This document shows positions 1 through 13,394 of a stretch of DNA of 64,000 nt, piece by piece. The stretch is from Atrichornis clamosus (taxonomy: Eukaryota; Chordata; Aves; Passeriformes; Menuridae), in the NCBI GenBank assembly GCA_013400975.1, contig WBMZ01003468.1, positions 372,001-436,000 of the forward strand, read 5' to 3'. The notes below the pieces were generated by a model. It saw only the letters and a list, made by a program, of their open reading frames with translations, searched no databases and was not told where the DNA came from. A program made the translations under genes and the position numbers. Position 1 is the stretch's first letter. Every line of letters begins with the position of its first letter.

Positions 1-3000
1 GCTTCCTTGCTCTTCTCTGAGCACAGTCCAGCATCTGGATATAAACACGTGCACACAGTGTATGTGTTCCCACATGCCTGTACACATGAATACACACACA
101 CAGGCCCTGACATACACACAGTCTGGGGCTAAAACTGGAATGGAGAAAGATCAGCGTAACTTCACGAAATTCAATGGAATCTCCATCAGACGAGAAACCT
201 GAGGACAGTGAACCTGCCTGAATGGCCTACTGACTTTTCCAAAGCTCACAGAACATAATAAATGTGAAGATTTCCAAGGTCCTACAGAATTAAGAAAGAG
301 AAAGCACATGCACTAATAACAGAAGAGTAGGAGTTTTGTTCCAGTGAATACCATTCTCCAACCCAGTGAAAAAGTACTCTCGTCATGGAAACGTACTGGA
401 TAAACCATGACACTATAGTATCAATGTCAAGCTCCTTGCAGACCAGCTCTCTTACTTCATTCCATGTGGTCAGTGCTCTCAAGTTTAAGAGCCAGACACC
501 AATACTTTCCTACAACCAAGGGAATCCTATGTAACTTACAGCTGGGTGGAGACACTTGCCCAAGAGGCCCTGAATAAGCAAATCTTAATCATATCATGTA
601 GCCTGAGGATGAGAAGCCATAAACCTCATTTTTGAACCGTGCAAAACTCAGAAACTGGCTGCCCTACCTAGAGCACACCATGATTCATGCTAATAGAGGT
701 CAGGTAAAAAGCAAGAGTCACATCCCAGATGAGGGCTGGGCAATCACCAAAGAGTCGATGAAAATACACAACCAGTCAAAACTTCATAGTCATTTGTACT
801 CTATTTTCAACCATTTAAAAGGTTTAGCCAACCAACTTAGAATTTGTTATTCTTTGAATAATGGGGTTTTTTTCTTGTAATGATCATTTTAAAAGCTCTG
901 TGTTAAGAAAAATAAGTGGCATTAAATACCAACAGCATTAGAAAATGTAGCTCTGATCTGACAAATGGAGTCTCAATGACATTTCTACTTATCATGTAGT
1001 AATAATTACCAGCCTTTCTATGGGGCAAAACGCCTTCTCTTCCCAGTGGGCCCCCAAGGCCCCAGACAGCTCAGTTTAACAGGCTTTTACCCTTGGAGAG
1101 GAGGATGGGGATGATTCTTGGGACAGACAACTGCACTGACTATTTAGCACACAGCTCCTACTGTGAACTCCTTCCATATTTCTTCTTTTATTAAAACTGC
1201 AGAATGGGTGGCACCTGAAGCTTAACAGTAGTGTTTGATTAGACAGCCTCAACTGACCATAACTTATTTATCTTTTGAAATATGACAGTTATCCAGATTT
1301 CTACATTTACTGTAATTTCTCAGCTATGCTTGCATGGATTTATTATGCTCCTGAAAATCTTCCATTGATTCTCTACCAGTTTTGTACCACAGTATTTTAA
1401 AAAACCCAAAACTGTTCTTAATATGTGCATTAAGTTCTTCAGAATTTTTTTTAGTAGTCTTACAAACTCATATTATTGAAAGAGCTATTTCAAACTTTCA
1501 AATTTTGAAAACTTGCCATAATGCTCACCTCCCCAATTCAATTCAAATCCAAAATGGAACTCCTCTTCCAGTGGTTCAAGTTCATGAAAAATTTAAATAA
1601 ACAAAAAACTCAATTCCACTACGGGTTCATTAAACTTTGATCAAGGCAGAGATCATTTTTCACGCTATTACCTAACACTGCGCTCACAGTTTACCCTCAA
1701 GCCCTTTTCCTGCAGCCACAAAGATACATACTTGGAACACACCGGATGTGCCACTGGAATGCCCAGCTGTCACAAACCAGTTTCTTGCTGCAATGGGGAC
1801 GGGGCCAGCAGCAATATCAGCTCATCTGCAGTTTCGCCTTCTCCTCCAGCTTTGACAAACTCCAAACAGAGAGGGTCAAACTAATACTACTATCAATGTC
1901 AAGTTGATCCATTGCATGATCCCACACCAAGGAAAATGTGCACTGAGAATATGAAAAAGTGGCTAACAACTCAATTAGTCAGTTGACGTAATTATGCCCT
2001 CAAGTGTTAGGAAACTGAAAAGCCATTTTGGCTATAAAATACATAGGGAATCTTAATGTTGCGGTCAGTAAGACAACAGAACACACATTACTTATCCTGC
2101 ATTTTATCTAGTCCTTGAATGCAGCTCTCCCTGTTCCTGATGTAAGATTTCCACTAGCCATTATACAGCTGAACGTGAAAGCCAAGCCAGAGAACCAAAC
2201 CCATGCAAAAACACAGCCACATTAATAAGTTGACTGCACATGCTATAAAACACAACTGTAGGCCCCTCACGTGAGTCACAACCAATACCTTCTGCAGCAC
2301 GCCAGTCAATAAAGAATAACCACCACCCCAAAAAATTAAGAGCAGCTTGGTGAGCAATAACAGGTAACAGTTTGTTCGTCTGTTTATCGGCCAAGCTCCA
2401 GAGAACAATCTTCTCCAATTACACCATTCTCACACATCGTGCCGTACTTCAGTGACCACATCTCCGTGTCAGTGTTTTTTAATTCTTTTATCTCCCCTAA
2501 CCTTATGCTTTAAAGAGCTATCCTAAGTCTTTGCTTATATCATTCTGCTGAATATCCATTACCATGGAAAAATATCCTCCACTATTAATTTTTTCAGTGT
2601 ATTTTGTGGTATGTTACTGTGTTTTTTTAAATCAACTAATAAAATACTATCTGTGAGTTTTTCACTGCAGCCTAAGCAAACACTGGCATGTGAGTACAAT
2701 GAGGTACAGTACAATATGCAAGAGAAGTCAGAGGCTGAAATGAGAATACAATTTCCCATGAGAGAGTTCTATGTTCGAGCCATTTAACTTTAAAACTAGT
2801 TCAATATTTGAACAAGACACTATTTTATTCCCATTCAAAGTTTAAACACAGATCACTTCGAAATCAATCATAAATTCAAACCTCTTTACTTTAGAAACTG
2901 TTTCAATATTTAAAAGCTTTTTCTTCTCTCTTTAATGTAACAGCACCTTCAAGGCTGCAGAAGCAGAACTGACTTTGAGATCCTTAAGAGCACTGCTATT

Positions 3001-5160
3001 TTCCTGCCAATACATACAAAAGGCAGTTCTAGGAAAAAGAAAAAACCCACAAAGGCGAGGCTGTGCTTTGCTTCAGAATTTAAGAACAAAGTCTGGACAA
3101 AGAACACACAGCCTAGTCTTCAGCCCCAACTAAAGCAAATGAACTCGGTGTGGGTGCTTTTCAGGGCACAAGACCATAACTCCTTGTTACTGCACTGCTT
3201 TTGTCCTCACCTGGGTTAGGTAAGGGAAAACCAGATGAGTGGGATCAGTGTAGACAAAAACCAACCTCCTTTAGGATAGTGATTACAGAGTGAGAGATCT
3301 ACAATTCAGAAGAAGGATGTAAAGTCCCTTTCTGGACCACACGTACTTGGGTCCCTGTCCCCGCCCAGCACAGGCTTGTCCTGCTGCCTCTGAAGACTCC
3401 CAGCCTGGTAGACAATGCAGAAATGGACTGCTCTAGCTCTGAGGCACAAAAACCACACTTTATCCTCATGAAATAGCAACATTTCACACCCATATTTCAT
3501 TTCAATACGATGATATTAAGAGTTCTTGGGGGAGGAGGGGTTATATTTGTTTGTTTTTAAACCTTAAAACTCATTCTTCAGATGGGCAAGTTACCACAGA
3601 GAGTCAGTGATGGAGAGGTGAAACGAGGCAAACTCCTGAACTGTGTCAGTGCCAGCTCTTTGGCACATGCCACTCTCATCCAACTACTTTCAATACCAAT
3701 TTGTTTCTAAAAATTGCATTTTGTGCCTTCAGTCTTTGCACAAAGTTCTTTCTCACAAGCCTGAGCATATAGCTCAACACAAGTGTAACACTACAAAAAT
3801 ATTCATATCAAGTAGGAATGACAAACTGACTGTTCTAAAGCAAACAATCTTATTAACCTCACATTTGCCCTGTTCCGGTTTCTGGTCAACTACAGCCTTC
3901 ACAATCAAGTTAAAAGACCCCTTTAAAAAGGTTTAAGCATCCGTATTTTCAAGAGACCACAGAATAAGAGCAAGAATTAGTCTCTGTCTTAGTGATATCA
4001 ATACACTTAACTACCTAAGGCTTTGCATGAACCCAGGAAATATTATTTGGCTGTATATATAATGTTTTAAATGCAACATGATAAACCCAGCTGCATGGGT
4101 AGCCATGCTGCTGCACTAGCATCTGAATGTCACCTTTCCCAGGAAAGGGCAGCTGTCATTCATAACCATCTCTCCTTAATTGAAGAATGAAGGGTCCCTA
4201 TTTCCAGGAAGCCATAGGCCATGAACATTAGGCAATAAATGAGCTTTACTTTTTACGTACCTCCAAATAAAAAGAAATCAGTTGTAATCAACACAGCATT
4301 AACATACTGTCTTGTAATATTTCACATATAACATGTCACTGAAAACTCAGTATTGAGCAGGAAGGAATTTGATGAATCAAGTAGATGAAGCCAAGATGTA
4401 GTTATTAGATGCATTACATCTTTAGCACATCATCTGTAAAAATGTCCAGGGTAAACTAACGCTCCAGGGGAAACCTGACCTTTAAGAGGCTCCCTAATAC
4501 TACATCTAAATTAATGTCAGTGACAGGCACTTCAATCTGAAATAGCAGGGTTCTTTCGTTCTATCTACACTATCTATTCATCCATTTATTTGTGTGTAAA
4601 TGTGTGAGTGCATAAATGGATTTGTGTCATTCTGGCACTGGGGGAGTGGGTGGGGAACAGAAAGAGCACATAAGATTTTTTTTTTTTTTAATTTCTATTC
4701 CTTACTACTCCCATGCATATCGTTAATTTTGAAAGATTCATTCAGAATCTTTTCAGCATTAAAAAATGTTAGAAAAATTATTTTTTATAGGAACTAAATC
4801 TACTTCTCCAAGTAAGTATCAACCTTGTGAAATAAACATGCTTGAACTAGAGCAGGATGGAACTCTTGCAGCAACCAATATAACAAGCAATTCTGAATTT
4901 GTTTTAAAGAGCTGGGCTGAGCTCTGACATGACTGGTGGTCAAGATAAAAATCATAACTGAGATCAGTTTTGCTGTTTGAAAACAAAACACTGAAAATAA
5001 ATTCAGTAGAAGATGCATTTCTGCCTTGGGCGAAAAGAAACAAATAAACAATACACTGCAAAATTCTGATAACAGAATAATTTCATGGCTGTTAGTCAAA
5101 TCAGTGCTAACTACGGTGGCTAAATCTTCACTCACTTCTATTTTTCATTCCATTTTGGAG
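1..5160. other. Unassigned noncoding DNA
   Basis: AT-rich vertebrate-type sequence with no recognisable exon, RNA gene or repeat family. The start (roughly 45-121) is rich in CA/TG dinucleotides with a short (CA)6 run. Open frames up to 111 codons occur, for example on the minus strand at 4800-5135. They overlap one another in different frames, show no known domain and look like chance. A poly-T run sits near 4676-4690. Probably intron or intergenic DNA. Confidence 0.6.
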
Positions 5161-5214
5161 GTTTTATGATCCCAAGTGGGTTTTATGATCCAGAGTGGCA
5201 AAGCAGCCACTCTG
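5161..5214. repeat. 19-bp tandem duplication running into a 9-bp hairpin
   Basis: Two direct copies of a 19-bp unit (5161-5179 and 5180-5198, both starting GTTTTATGATCC and ending AGTGG) differ at two positions. The end of the second copy is also the left arm of a perfect inverted repeat: CAGAGTGGC at 5191-5199 pairs with GCCACTCTG at 5206-5214 across the 6-nt loop AAAGCA. Both structures are read directly from the sequence. A recent local duplication at a hairpin, for example by replication slippage, is inference. Confidence 0.85.
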
Positions 5215-7250
5215 ATGACCTTCCTCCAGGCTTCTTATGGTGCTCTTCCTCCCTTGCCAACAACATCAGAGAGAACCAAACCCATCTAGACCTGCAGGGC
5301 TCTGCCCCTCCATTTCTCACAGACAACTGTGTAATGATGTTTTCCAGAGATACATCTTCACACAATACAAGTTGAAGTCTGTTCCTTGATGCAAAGGATT
5401 TACACTTTGCTCTGAAATGAGGACAATCACAGTAGCTAAATCCTAGTGAACTAAAATAGCTAAGTCCTTTCACATTTTGTTGATCAAGAACCTTTTTATT
5501 GGAACGTTTTTCTTTTCAAACCTCAGTTCAGTAATAAACCATCCTCTAATTGGTCTTTATGCAGTGAAGAGCTACCTTGCATTTTAGCTACTTTATGCAT
5601 AGTTATATTTTCTTACAAAGACACAATTGATCAGGAATTACCATAACCCCACACAGAGAAGCAGTCCTAGAAGCACTGAGTGCATAAAACATTAATGTCA
5701 GTAATGCAGACATGACAAGTTTCAGCTCTCCTTTCAGCTAAACAATCTGCCTCTTTCATACTAACATCACCGTTCAGCCCATGGGCTACATAAACATTGT
5801 CAAACCTGGTTTCAATATAAAGAGAGCACATTAATGTTCCCACTAATATACATTTCCCAGTAACCACTCTATTAGATTGCTTAGTTCAAACTGCATCGCA
5901 TATCCCATAACATATCACACCGTTCAAATTCACAAGCTCAGAAGATACAGATATTGTAAGTATTAAAAAAACCCAAAAAAACAACTTTCTTGTGTGTGTA
6001 CTCAAGAGCCCTGCTAATACAAAAACTCCCATGAGGCTCTCAAGAAAATATACCTGTGTGGAACACAGCCCTTCTGTGTTCGGTGGGGCTTTTTGGTTTT
6101 TTGCTTTTTTATTTTTGGATGATGGTCCTTCACTTACTTCTTCACAGAGCCTAAGTAAATGGATACAAAAATAAAGAGATGCTGTTCAGAGCAGAAAACC
6201 CTTTCTGTAACCTCAGGTAGTGCATCTAAGACCAGTGGACCCAGAGATGACTCTTTTTAACTTTTCCCAAAAGCAAGCCAGTTGAGTGGCTAAAAGGTTT
6301 AATGTACATGATGTAGAAATTCCCTGATTTAGTTCACTACAGATGCTCTGTTATAGAGCAAGACCCTGTTCCAGACACATGAACTTTGTCTTTTCCCTCG
6401 CCCTCAGTACCTGCGCAGCAGCATCAGTCCCAGGGCAAATGGAGATGAGAAGCACCCCCTCTGCAAGGTAACCTCATGTGAGCCCCCTTCACAAGCCCCC
6501 GGTCCCACAAAGCACAGTGCACAGGCTGAACAAGCAGCGTGCTACAGACAACATTACCGGGGCCTCCCATGTCAGTCTGGGTTACAGGGTGGTTTACTAG
6601 GGGCTGGGGACCAATACACTAGGAGCTCACACTTCCAATTTTCACGTTCAGCAGCTGGAAAGGCAAATATCCTCAGCCAGAAAGTTAATTAACCTAGAGA
6701 TTTTCCATGGCCAGACTTCTTCAGTATTGCAGCAAGATGCAATTTTACATTTGGGTTATGGTATTTTGAAGTATTTAATGTAGCTGGAAGCCAACAAATA
6801 CCAGCTAACCTTACCTCTGAGCTTGATAGTGTGTTGTGCAAAATATAGACACTTTGAAATAACATGACTTTAAAACTGTTTATGCTTAACACAGTGAAAT
6901 TAAACACACTGAGTCAGACATGTTAACTTCTACGTTGTAACACTTAATACCTTAAAGAAGTGAGAAACAGGAAAGAGACTTAGGGATTTAGAGAGCAGCA
7001 GGGAATTTCCATAAAGCCATCTGATTTCTCAGAAGGAAAAGAATGGAAGTTGAAAGAGAAATTGAATTAATCCCAGAAATATGTAATGCATGCCCCCCAC
7101 TAATCAGACTATGGGGAGCACTCAACATAGATAGAGGAAGGTCCAATCAACCTTTAAAAGAAACAATACCCACTCTGAAGTCCTCTGACTCTTCCAGGTT
7201 CACTAAACTTAACCCAGAATGCGTTAAGTCTGGACTGGCACTGATCTCAT
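5215..7250. other. Unassigned noncoding DNA
   Basis: No supported gene or repeat family. A 96-codon minus-strand frame (5183-5473) begins in this block and runs leftward across the tandem duplication. It has no recognisable domain and was not called. The stretch near 6400-6560 is more GC-rich than its surroundings but has few CpGs. Confidence 0.55.
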
Positions 7251-7304
7251 AGGGCAGATCCTCAGAAGGTGTAAATCTGAGCAACTCCACTGACTTCAAA
7301 AGTC
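7251..7304. repeat. Old amniote palindromic-type repeat remnant (tentative)
   Basis: The segment reads AGGGCAGATCCTCAG, then GGTGTAAATC, then CTCCACTGACTTCAA. In this order these match the core of an ancient, high-copy amniote interspersed repeat that I remember from turtle and crocodile genomes (GATCCTCAG...GGTGTAAATC...TCCATTGACTTCAATGG). Only one half of the palindromic element is clear and it is diverged. The family name is not certain; it may be a non-autonomous DNA transposon. Confidence 0.45.
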
Positions 7305-9654
7305 TGCTGAGTCTCTCACTCCAGATGTCTGTGAGCAGTAATGAATTCCTGATTTCAGTATACTTTAACCCAGCAAAAACAGAAGCAAAGGCTAAAGTCA
7401 TTGCACTTGTTGTTAAGTAAAAAATTAATTAATATATTAAATAAAATTAATTGTTGAAAATATTCTACATATTCTGATTTGCATTTGAGATTTATCCCAT
7501 ACATTCAGGTTCAAAGTAATTTTGCTCTGGGCTTCAAAGCTCACTTTTAACTTCAGCCAGCTTCCACTGTCAAGTTTCCAGGATAAAGTTCAATAAGGTT
7601 TACTTTCTATTAAGAGTTAAGCCATTAACCTATACCACATACTTTTTCACATACAGTGTGCCTACCGAAATGCAAGTCTTCAGAATATTGTATTACATCA
7701 GTCAAAAGAAGGTCTGGCCCAAATATCCCAGTCAGGGCTATTTCAACCATTCAACAGTCCAATTACTAATACCACGCTAGCCCTTCCAACTCCATGAATG
7801 TAAAGCTGTTTGCACTCAAGGCAGCTAGGGTTGCACTGATAGGGTTGTACATCGTGAATAATTTTGTCAAAATACAGTATTTCAAATATAATTGCCAGAA
7901 GAGATGTAACATGTAGGCTTGCAGCCTGAAGTGCAATGTCCTGGCAACTACAATGGTGCAGGCTAGAGATGAACACATAGGCAATTCCAATTAAAAGTGA
8001 TGCAAGTCCATAACACTGGGATTGAGTAATATCCCCTCATACACAGGCTTCTCTAAAACTGAAAATAGAATAAATTAACAGCGAATAAATTCACTTGCAT
8101 CATTTAGCATACAATGATTTCTGAAGATGCTACCTTTAGCTGTCTGTATAACTCATTTTGGAAGATGATACCTACTTTTTTTTCCCTTCTCAGATAAGAT
8201 AAATGAGCATGTCCTGCAAGGCCTTCTAAATATGCGGGAGAAGTATGTACTCAAAAAGATCCCCAGAAATAAGATTTCAAGACCTGTACCATGACTCCAC
8301 TATTTCTGCAGAGTTAGGGGAAGAGAACACCAACCTGAAAGACAGGTGTTAGAAATTGTTCTTCCTACAAATTCTTCCATCTCAACAGAAGCAGCATTCC
8401 ATGTACTTTCTGCCTGGCAATGAATTCCTCATTGCCATCATCAACTGATTTTTCTGAACTTTGGGTTCAATTCACCTTGCATCATACACACCTAATCAAT
8501 CTTTCAAGAATTGCAGCTGCATCCTACAATAAAAATATAAAAATAATTATAAATGCACGCCCCAACGACAGCCCAGTATACCTTATGTTCTAGTTGGTGA
8601 ATCACACCAAGTGCTCACGTAATCACCTCCGAGGTTGTGGCTCTCCTACTAACCAGGCACACAGAAAGCTGGGGGGCCCTCATATCATTATGAACTTTGA
8701 TGAAAAGACAAAGCAAAGTGCTGGATGTACTATTTTTCACAAGGGCAGAAAATAAGACTTACGTAAGAGAAAGGAAAGTTGAGGATACTACATCTTGACA
8801 CCGAGCTGAGTGGGATACAGAGCCAAATGCTGGGGAAGCTGTGCTACCTAGCAGGCACCTGATTCTCCAGAAGCAGAAAGAAACTGAAACACACAAGTGT
8901 AAATGGGTATGAGGAATCAAACCCTGCTCCTTACATGCAATCCACTAATAACTGAGCAATGCTATTGCCTTATTATTTTATTGGAGACCATTTCATTGAG
9001 AATGGTAATGTTACAACCCAGCAATTCATTGGTTCAACAGCCAACTTTTAAAAGACACCTACTATGACCACCTTTTCTCTGCATTTGGCCATTTAAATCT
9101 AGCATTGTGGGTTTCCCTCCCACGCTTAGTACATGCATACCATTCTAAGCAGCATCCTACAATCTTCTTCACTTGGAGACTTAGGGGATCCACAGGAAGG
9201 AGTAATCTGGGTTACCTAATCCATAGTGCAATTTATTCCACTTGGGTGGCTGACAGAGAGCTCACTTTCAATTTGTATCATGATTTCTTCCCTGCCAAAA
9301 TGCCACTGCTCAGGTGCCACCAGCAAAGTTTGTTGTGTAATGGAGACCACCGTGCTCAGGGCAGGCAGAGAACTGAAGGCTCCTCTGTGCCATGCAGACA
9401 TGCCTACACCTGGAGAGGCAGAGCTGACTGTAGCTGCTGAGCCACTTCCCTGTGAATTATTTTTACTTCTGTAGCTTGACTTCTTAATTTTGTTTCCCTC
9501 TCTTTTCAAGCTGATGCTGCAATATGGTCACACCGTAGAAATCTCTGTCATGGTCAGTACAATATTCTGCAGAGCCACATAGCCCTCTGATATTTAGGAG
9601 GCTGCTCCCGATTCATCAAGGCTTCCTTGATGCCTTATAACATCTTGGCGAGGT
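7305..9654. other. Unassigned noncoding DNA with an AT-rich patch
   Basis: No exon or known repeat was recognised. Around 7417-7455 there is a nearly pure A/T patch with repeated AATTAATT palindromes, the kind of sequence that unwinds easily. The remaining frames, up to 111 codons, have no recognisable content. Confidence 0.55.
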
Positions 9655-9900
9655 CACAGGGCGCAGGCTGCAATTTCCTTCGCCTTTTTATTTGTATTAA
9701 TCAGGAGTTTGGGGACCGCGTATCCCTGCGTTTCCTGGCCGGCTCCAGGCATCACTGCATCACAGCGGCACCTGGTGGGACGGGCCAGGGCTGGAACCGC
9801 TGCCCACCCTGCAGCCCCGGCAGCGCCCAGACATCCACAACAAAACCAACATCAGCGTCGTTTTGCTCTGGCAGGTCTTTCTAACATCTGTCGCTGTGAC
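9655..9900. other. CpG-rich patch in CpG-poor DNA
   Basis: About 14 CpG dinucleotides fall within roughly 235 bp here, including a GACCGCGT cluster near 9715 and CAGCGTCG near 9855. The flanks have almost none. The stretch is also GC-rich (for example around 9770-9835). A small CpG island, an orphan regulatory element or an unrecognised GC-rich repeat are all possible. The frames crossing it (85, 78 and 118 codons) have no recognisable domain. Confidence 0.5.
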
Positions 9901-11934
9901 AAGTTCAAAATTAACATCACTGAACCCTACCCTGGTATTTGCTAAACAGATGCAAAATGCTGGACGGGGAACAGACCGAACAGCAAGCCACATCTGAGAA
10001 ACTGCCTGCCAGCCCAGGGACCCAGAAGATGCTGCACACAGCACCAAAAGGAAAAAAATAATCTGATAAATGACACATCTCCAAGGCCTCTCAACTTTTG
10101 ATTCATTAGCCATCATTAAAAATTTATAAAAGTATATTAGAAGTAAAGCTCAGTTCAACCAGCCACATGTATTCTAGCAACAGAGTGACACATTGAGCCC
10201 TTTTCTTTTGATTACTACCTTCAATCTCATCATTTTTATTTTATGGGACGCAAAGCATCAAATTCAGCTTCAGAAATACAATGTTCAAAATATAGTGGCC
10301 AATAAATGTTTCATCTTTTTCACAAACTAGACCTTAAAGAGCTTCAGTTATTTATTTTTATAGCAGCAGCATACATAAGTGTATGACACAGTAAAGGATA
10401 CTGATCTCTGAAGACCTCAGATTATCTTAAACTCCAGAAAATCAATATCAAATCCTGTGTTTACGGTACTTTTCATTATTTATTTTAGAGCCTAAGGAAG
10501 TGGACAGTGGAGGCTGCCAGTTTTGTCAAAAAAGAACCTAGCAAAGCTGCAGTCAGATTTATACGTCAGACACCACATTACAAAAGAAACCATTTACCCC
10601 CAACAGCCCAAATCACTGTGGTTCACCATAAGCAGAACATTTTTATTAAAAGTCTGCAGACTGTTGCTACACCTCAATCTAATTACTTCAGTGCTTACAC
10701 TCCGGCCAGCGCTGAGTGTGTGCAGGGCGTGTAAGGGCTCCCACACAGGTACAGCTGCCTTCGAGGGGCACCCACAGACATTTGCAGATTGCAGCTGGAG
10801 CAGAGGGTGTTGCTCTGATCTCCAGATGCTCACACACCTCAGCATCGATGCAAATGAACACCAGCCACGTCAGACTGTGCCCGCTGCTTTCAAGACTACC
10901 AGTTCTTGATTGATTTTTTTTTTAGAAGTGCAAGTTCATGACACACATGAAAGGAGGGGGAAAAAGGAAGGTAAAAGGAAGGGGAAAAAAAGTTTAGAGA
11001 GCTTTATTTCTTAAAAACACTTGTATGGATGGAACATTCAAATACAGAAATTAGGATTTTTATATCTTAAAAAAATCCACCCTTTACATTGTGGTTGCTG
11101 AGCTAACTAAAGAACCAAACTATTAAGTTAGATCTACATTAAGTATAACTTTAAATCCCAAATGAACTTAAGTAGGTTGATTAAGAACAAGAAGAAATAA
11201 AGTCTTAAGGAGTGCACAAATTAACCCATAGAAGTGCCAGCTTAAAATGCAAAAAAAAGCCATTAAAGCGAAAGGGGCTCTTACTATCACTGTCTGTGCT
11301 AAACATACATTTAGAACTAATCTCTCACTGCTGTAATGATTCTGGCACCATTTTCAAGTATCTGAAATAAAAAATGTAAAAGATAATTCTGATTGTAAGT
11401 GATGCCTGCATCTCTCTTTTCCCCTTAATTCTTCATACCAACATTAAAATGCTACAGAAAAATAGCGTTGCTACTATATAAAATGACTGCATACTCTTTA
11501 TATTAAACACGGTGATCTGTTCTTGTAATAAGCACAAGGTATAGCTGTGAAGAATTGTTAGAATGGTTACAGGCACTGGAAGAGTCCTGCAGGGTAGGGA
11601 CTAGAAACACTGATGGGAATCCTTTTAGCTTAAAGATGAGATATCTAACAGAAGGCACGTTTGAGGTTTGAGAAACAAGACAAGATACATTAGACATTCC
11701 GATTTATAACATACAATTAATTTGTCAAATGCACTGCTACCACAGCACACTGACATCAAAAGCAAAGCAAAATTCAGATAAGGTTTAGATAGATAACGTG
11801 AAAATGAAGTGTTACATCAGAGCAGATTTAGGAAACACGAGGGATTTAAGCCTTTTTGCTACACAGCACAAACTAAAGTCTAACTGACAGGATTTAAAAA
11901 CCTCCACAACATGATGTGAAAGGCATTTGAAAGT
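9901..11934. other. Unassigned noncoding DNA with a purine tract
   Basis: No gene recognised. Positions 10949-10992 form a purine tract of G and A runs broken by a single T at 10972. The overlapping frames of 75-128 codons at 10507-10913 conflict in all three forward frames and look like chance. Confidence 0.55.
10949..10992 (+). repeat. Polypurine low-complexity tract
   Basis: Forty-four bases of G and A only, except for one T at 10972, in short alternating runs such as GGAGGGGG and GGAAGGGG. Tracts of this kind can form triplex DNA. No function is claimed. Confidence 0.8.
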
Positions 11935-12062
11935 TTATTGTAGGGTTTCATGCACTTTTGTCTGAAATACCCAGCTCCAGCCTGTCTCAAGAGAAAAGAC
12001 AGTTTCTTAGATGGACCACTGGTTTGATCTGGTATGGCAAGTCCTATATTCTTATGTTCCTA
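11935..12062 (+). mobile_element. Ancient CR1-like LINE 3' end
   Basis: The string TAGATGGACCACTGGT, followed closely by GATCTGGTATGGCAA and ending in TTCTTATGTTCC, matches the conserved 3' end of old reptile and bird CR1-like elements as I remember it (GATGGACC..GGTCTGA.CCAGTATGGC..TTCTTATG). The upstream part (TGCACTTTTGTCTGAAATA..) also fits the same 3' region. No coding sequence remains. The left boundary is approximate. It is visibly older and of a different lineage from the CR1 copies at 47.4 and 49.4 kb. Confidence 0.6.
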
Positions 12063-13394
12063 CCAGATAATCTGCAGTAACTTGAGTGACAATGGATGGG
12101 TACCCATCCTAGGGAAAAAAATATTCTATCATTCTATTTCTCAGTGCACTGAACTGAATTATGTTAGGTTAAGTGTTGTCACACTGAATAATCTCAGGCT
12201 GTATCACATGCCCAAAGACACAACTCAGTGTAATGTGTAGGACAGTGCATTCAAATTTGCTACAGATCTGAACTGTGAGAAGGAAAAAAAATGTAAGCTT
12301 GAAGCCTAGTGAAACTTACAGCACCTACAACAGTAGTAAAAACCATGCTAAAATATTTTAATTCAAAATGCTGTCCAATTCCAGAAATAGAAATTGCTCA
12401 AAGATATAAAACACTTGTCTCTCCTGTCTCTCCTCACCCTATCTAACTCCATATAATCACAAACTGTGTTTAATGTCAGATAGATTCAAAGGCATCTCTC
12501 ATTAAAACAGTTGTGAGGGTACAAGAAGGCCAAAGACTCCTTAGCTTCTTGGAAAAAGTAATCACAATAGGTCAATGTTAAAAATTCATTGCACTGAATT
12601 AAAGCATATCAAATTTTTCTGTCTATAAAACACAAGAAGAAGCTCCCACAAGAGTCAGGAGTCAGAGTCTCAATACTTCCCCACTCCCCCCCTGGAAGTT
12701 CAGGCTGGATTTCTCTAACTTGGCTCTTCCCACAGAAAAGAAGGGACAATCTGCCTCAGCTGTTTCTGAGATCACCGCAGTTTTTTATTGAATGCGAAAC
12801 AGATAGGAAAAAAGAAGACCCATGTGCCTACAGCCCACACCACAATGCTCAAATGTTCATCCCTCTGCATGAATGATTCTGTTTGTTATTCTTACTCCTC
12901 TCCTTGTTACTTATGGCTACTAATCTCACCTATCAGCCTCTGCTTCCCATCACATATAGTTTAAAAAAGACCTTCAAAAAGTCATGATTTTCAGCTACTA
13001 GTTCCTCACCCTCAACCATCTCACAGGTAAGACAATGGCTACAGTAATCGTAGACCAAGCCTGGGGCTTGGCCTGCTCAGCCCCAGGTCCTGTGGGTCAC
13101 TCAGTCTGTTGTCCTTCCCAGATCCCTTTATTGCTGTATCCTGCTCACTGGGCATGTATTTTAACAGTCTCTGGCATTTGCTTGTAAGCTTAGGGCACAT
13201 ATTTGCCAAGCTGACTACCTAAGGCAGCACAGCTGTGTTACACCAGATCCAAATCCTATTCAGTACTTCGGAGATCTAGATATTTTGTGAAGAGTTAATT
13301 TTGAATTAGCCACAAATGGCTGGCAAAATTAAAACTATTAGTACAGCCCCCTTAGCCTCTGGGTCCAAATTCTCTCATGACTTAAGTATTCCCT
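12063..13394. other. Unassigned noncoding DNA
   Basis: No supported gene or repeat family. It contains a small perfect hairpin at 13060-13087 (arms CCTGGGGCT and AGCCCCAGG, 10-nt loop). Confidence 0.55.
13060..13087. repeat. Perfect 9-bp inverted repeat (hairpin)
   Basis: CCTGGGGCT (13060-13068) is the exact reverse complement of AGCCCCAGG (13079-13087), separated by ten bases. It stands in a locally GC-rich part of the block. There is no T-run or gene beside it to suggest a terminator, and it is too short for a microRNA precursor. Confidence 0.7.

Noticed and set aside
9760..10116. 118-codon minus-strand frame with a hydrophobic N-terminal part
   Set aside because: Half lies in the CpG-rich patch, where long frames are expected; other frames are open too, and no family was recognised.
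10523..10909. 128-codon plus-strand frame
   Set aside because: All three plus frames and one minus frame are partly open here; no domain.
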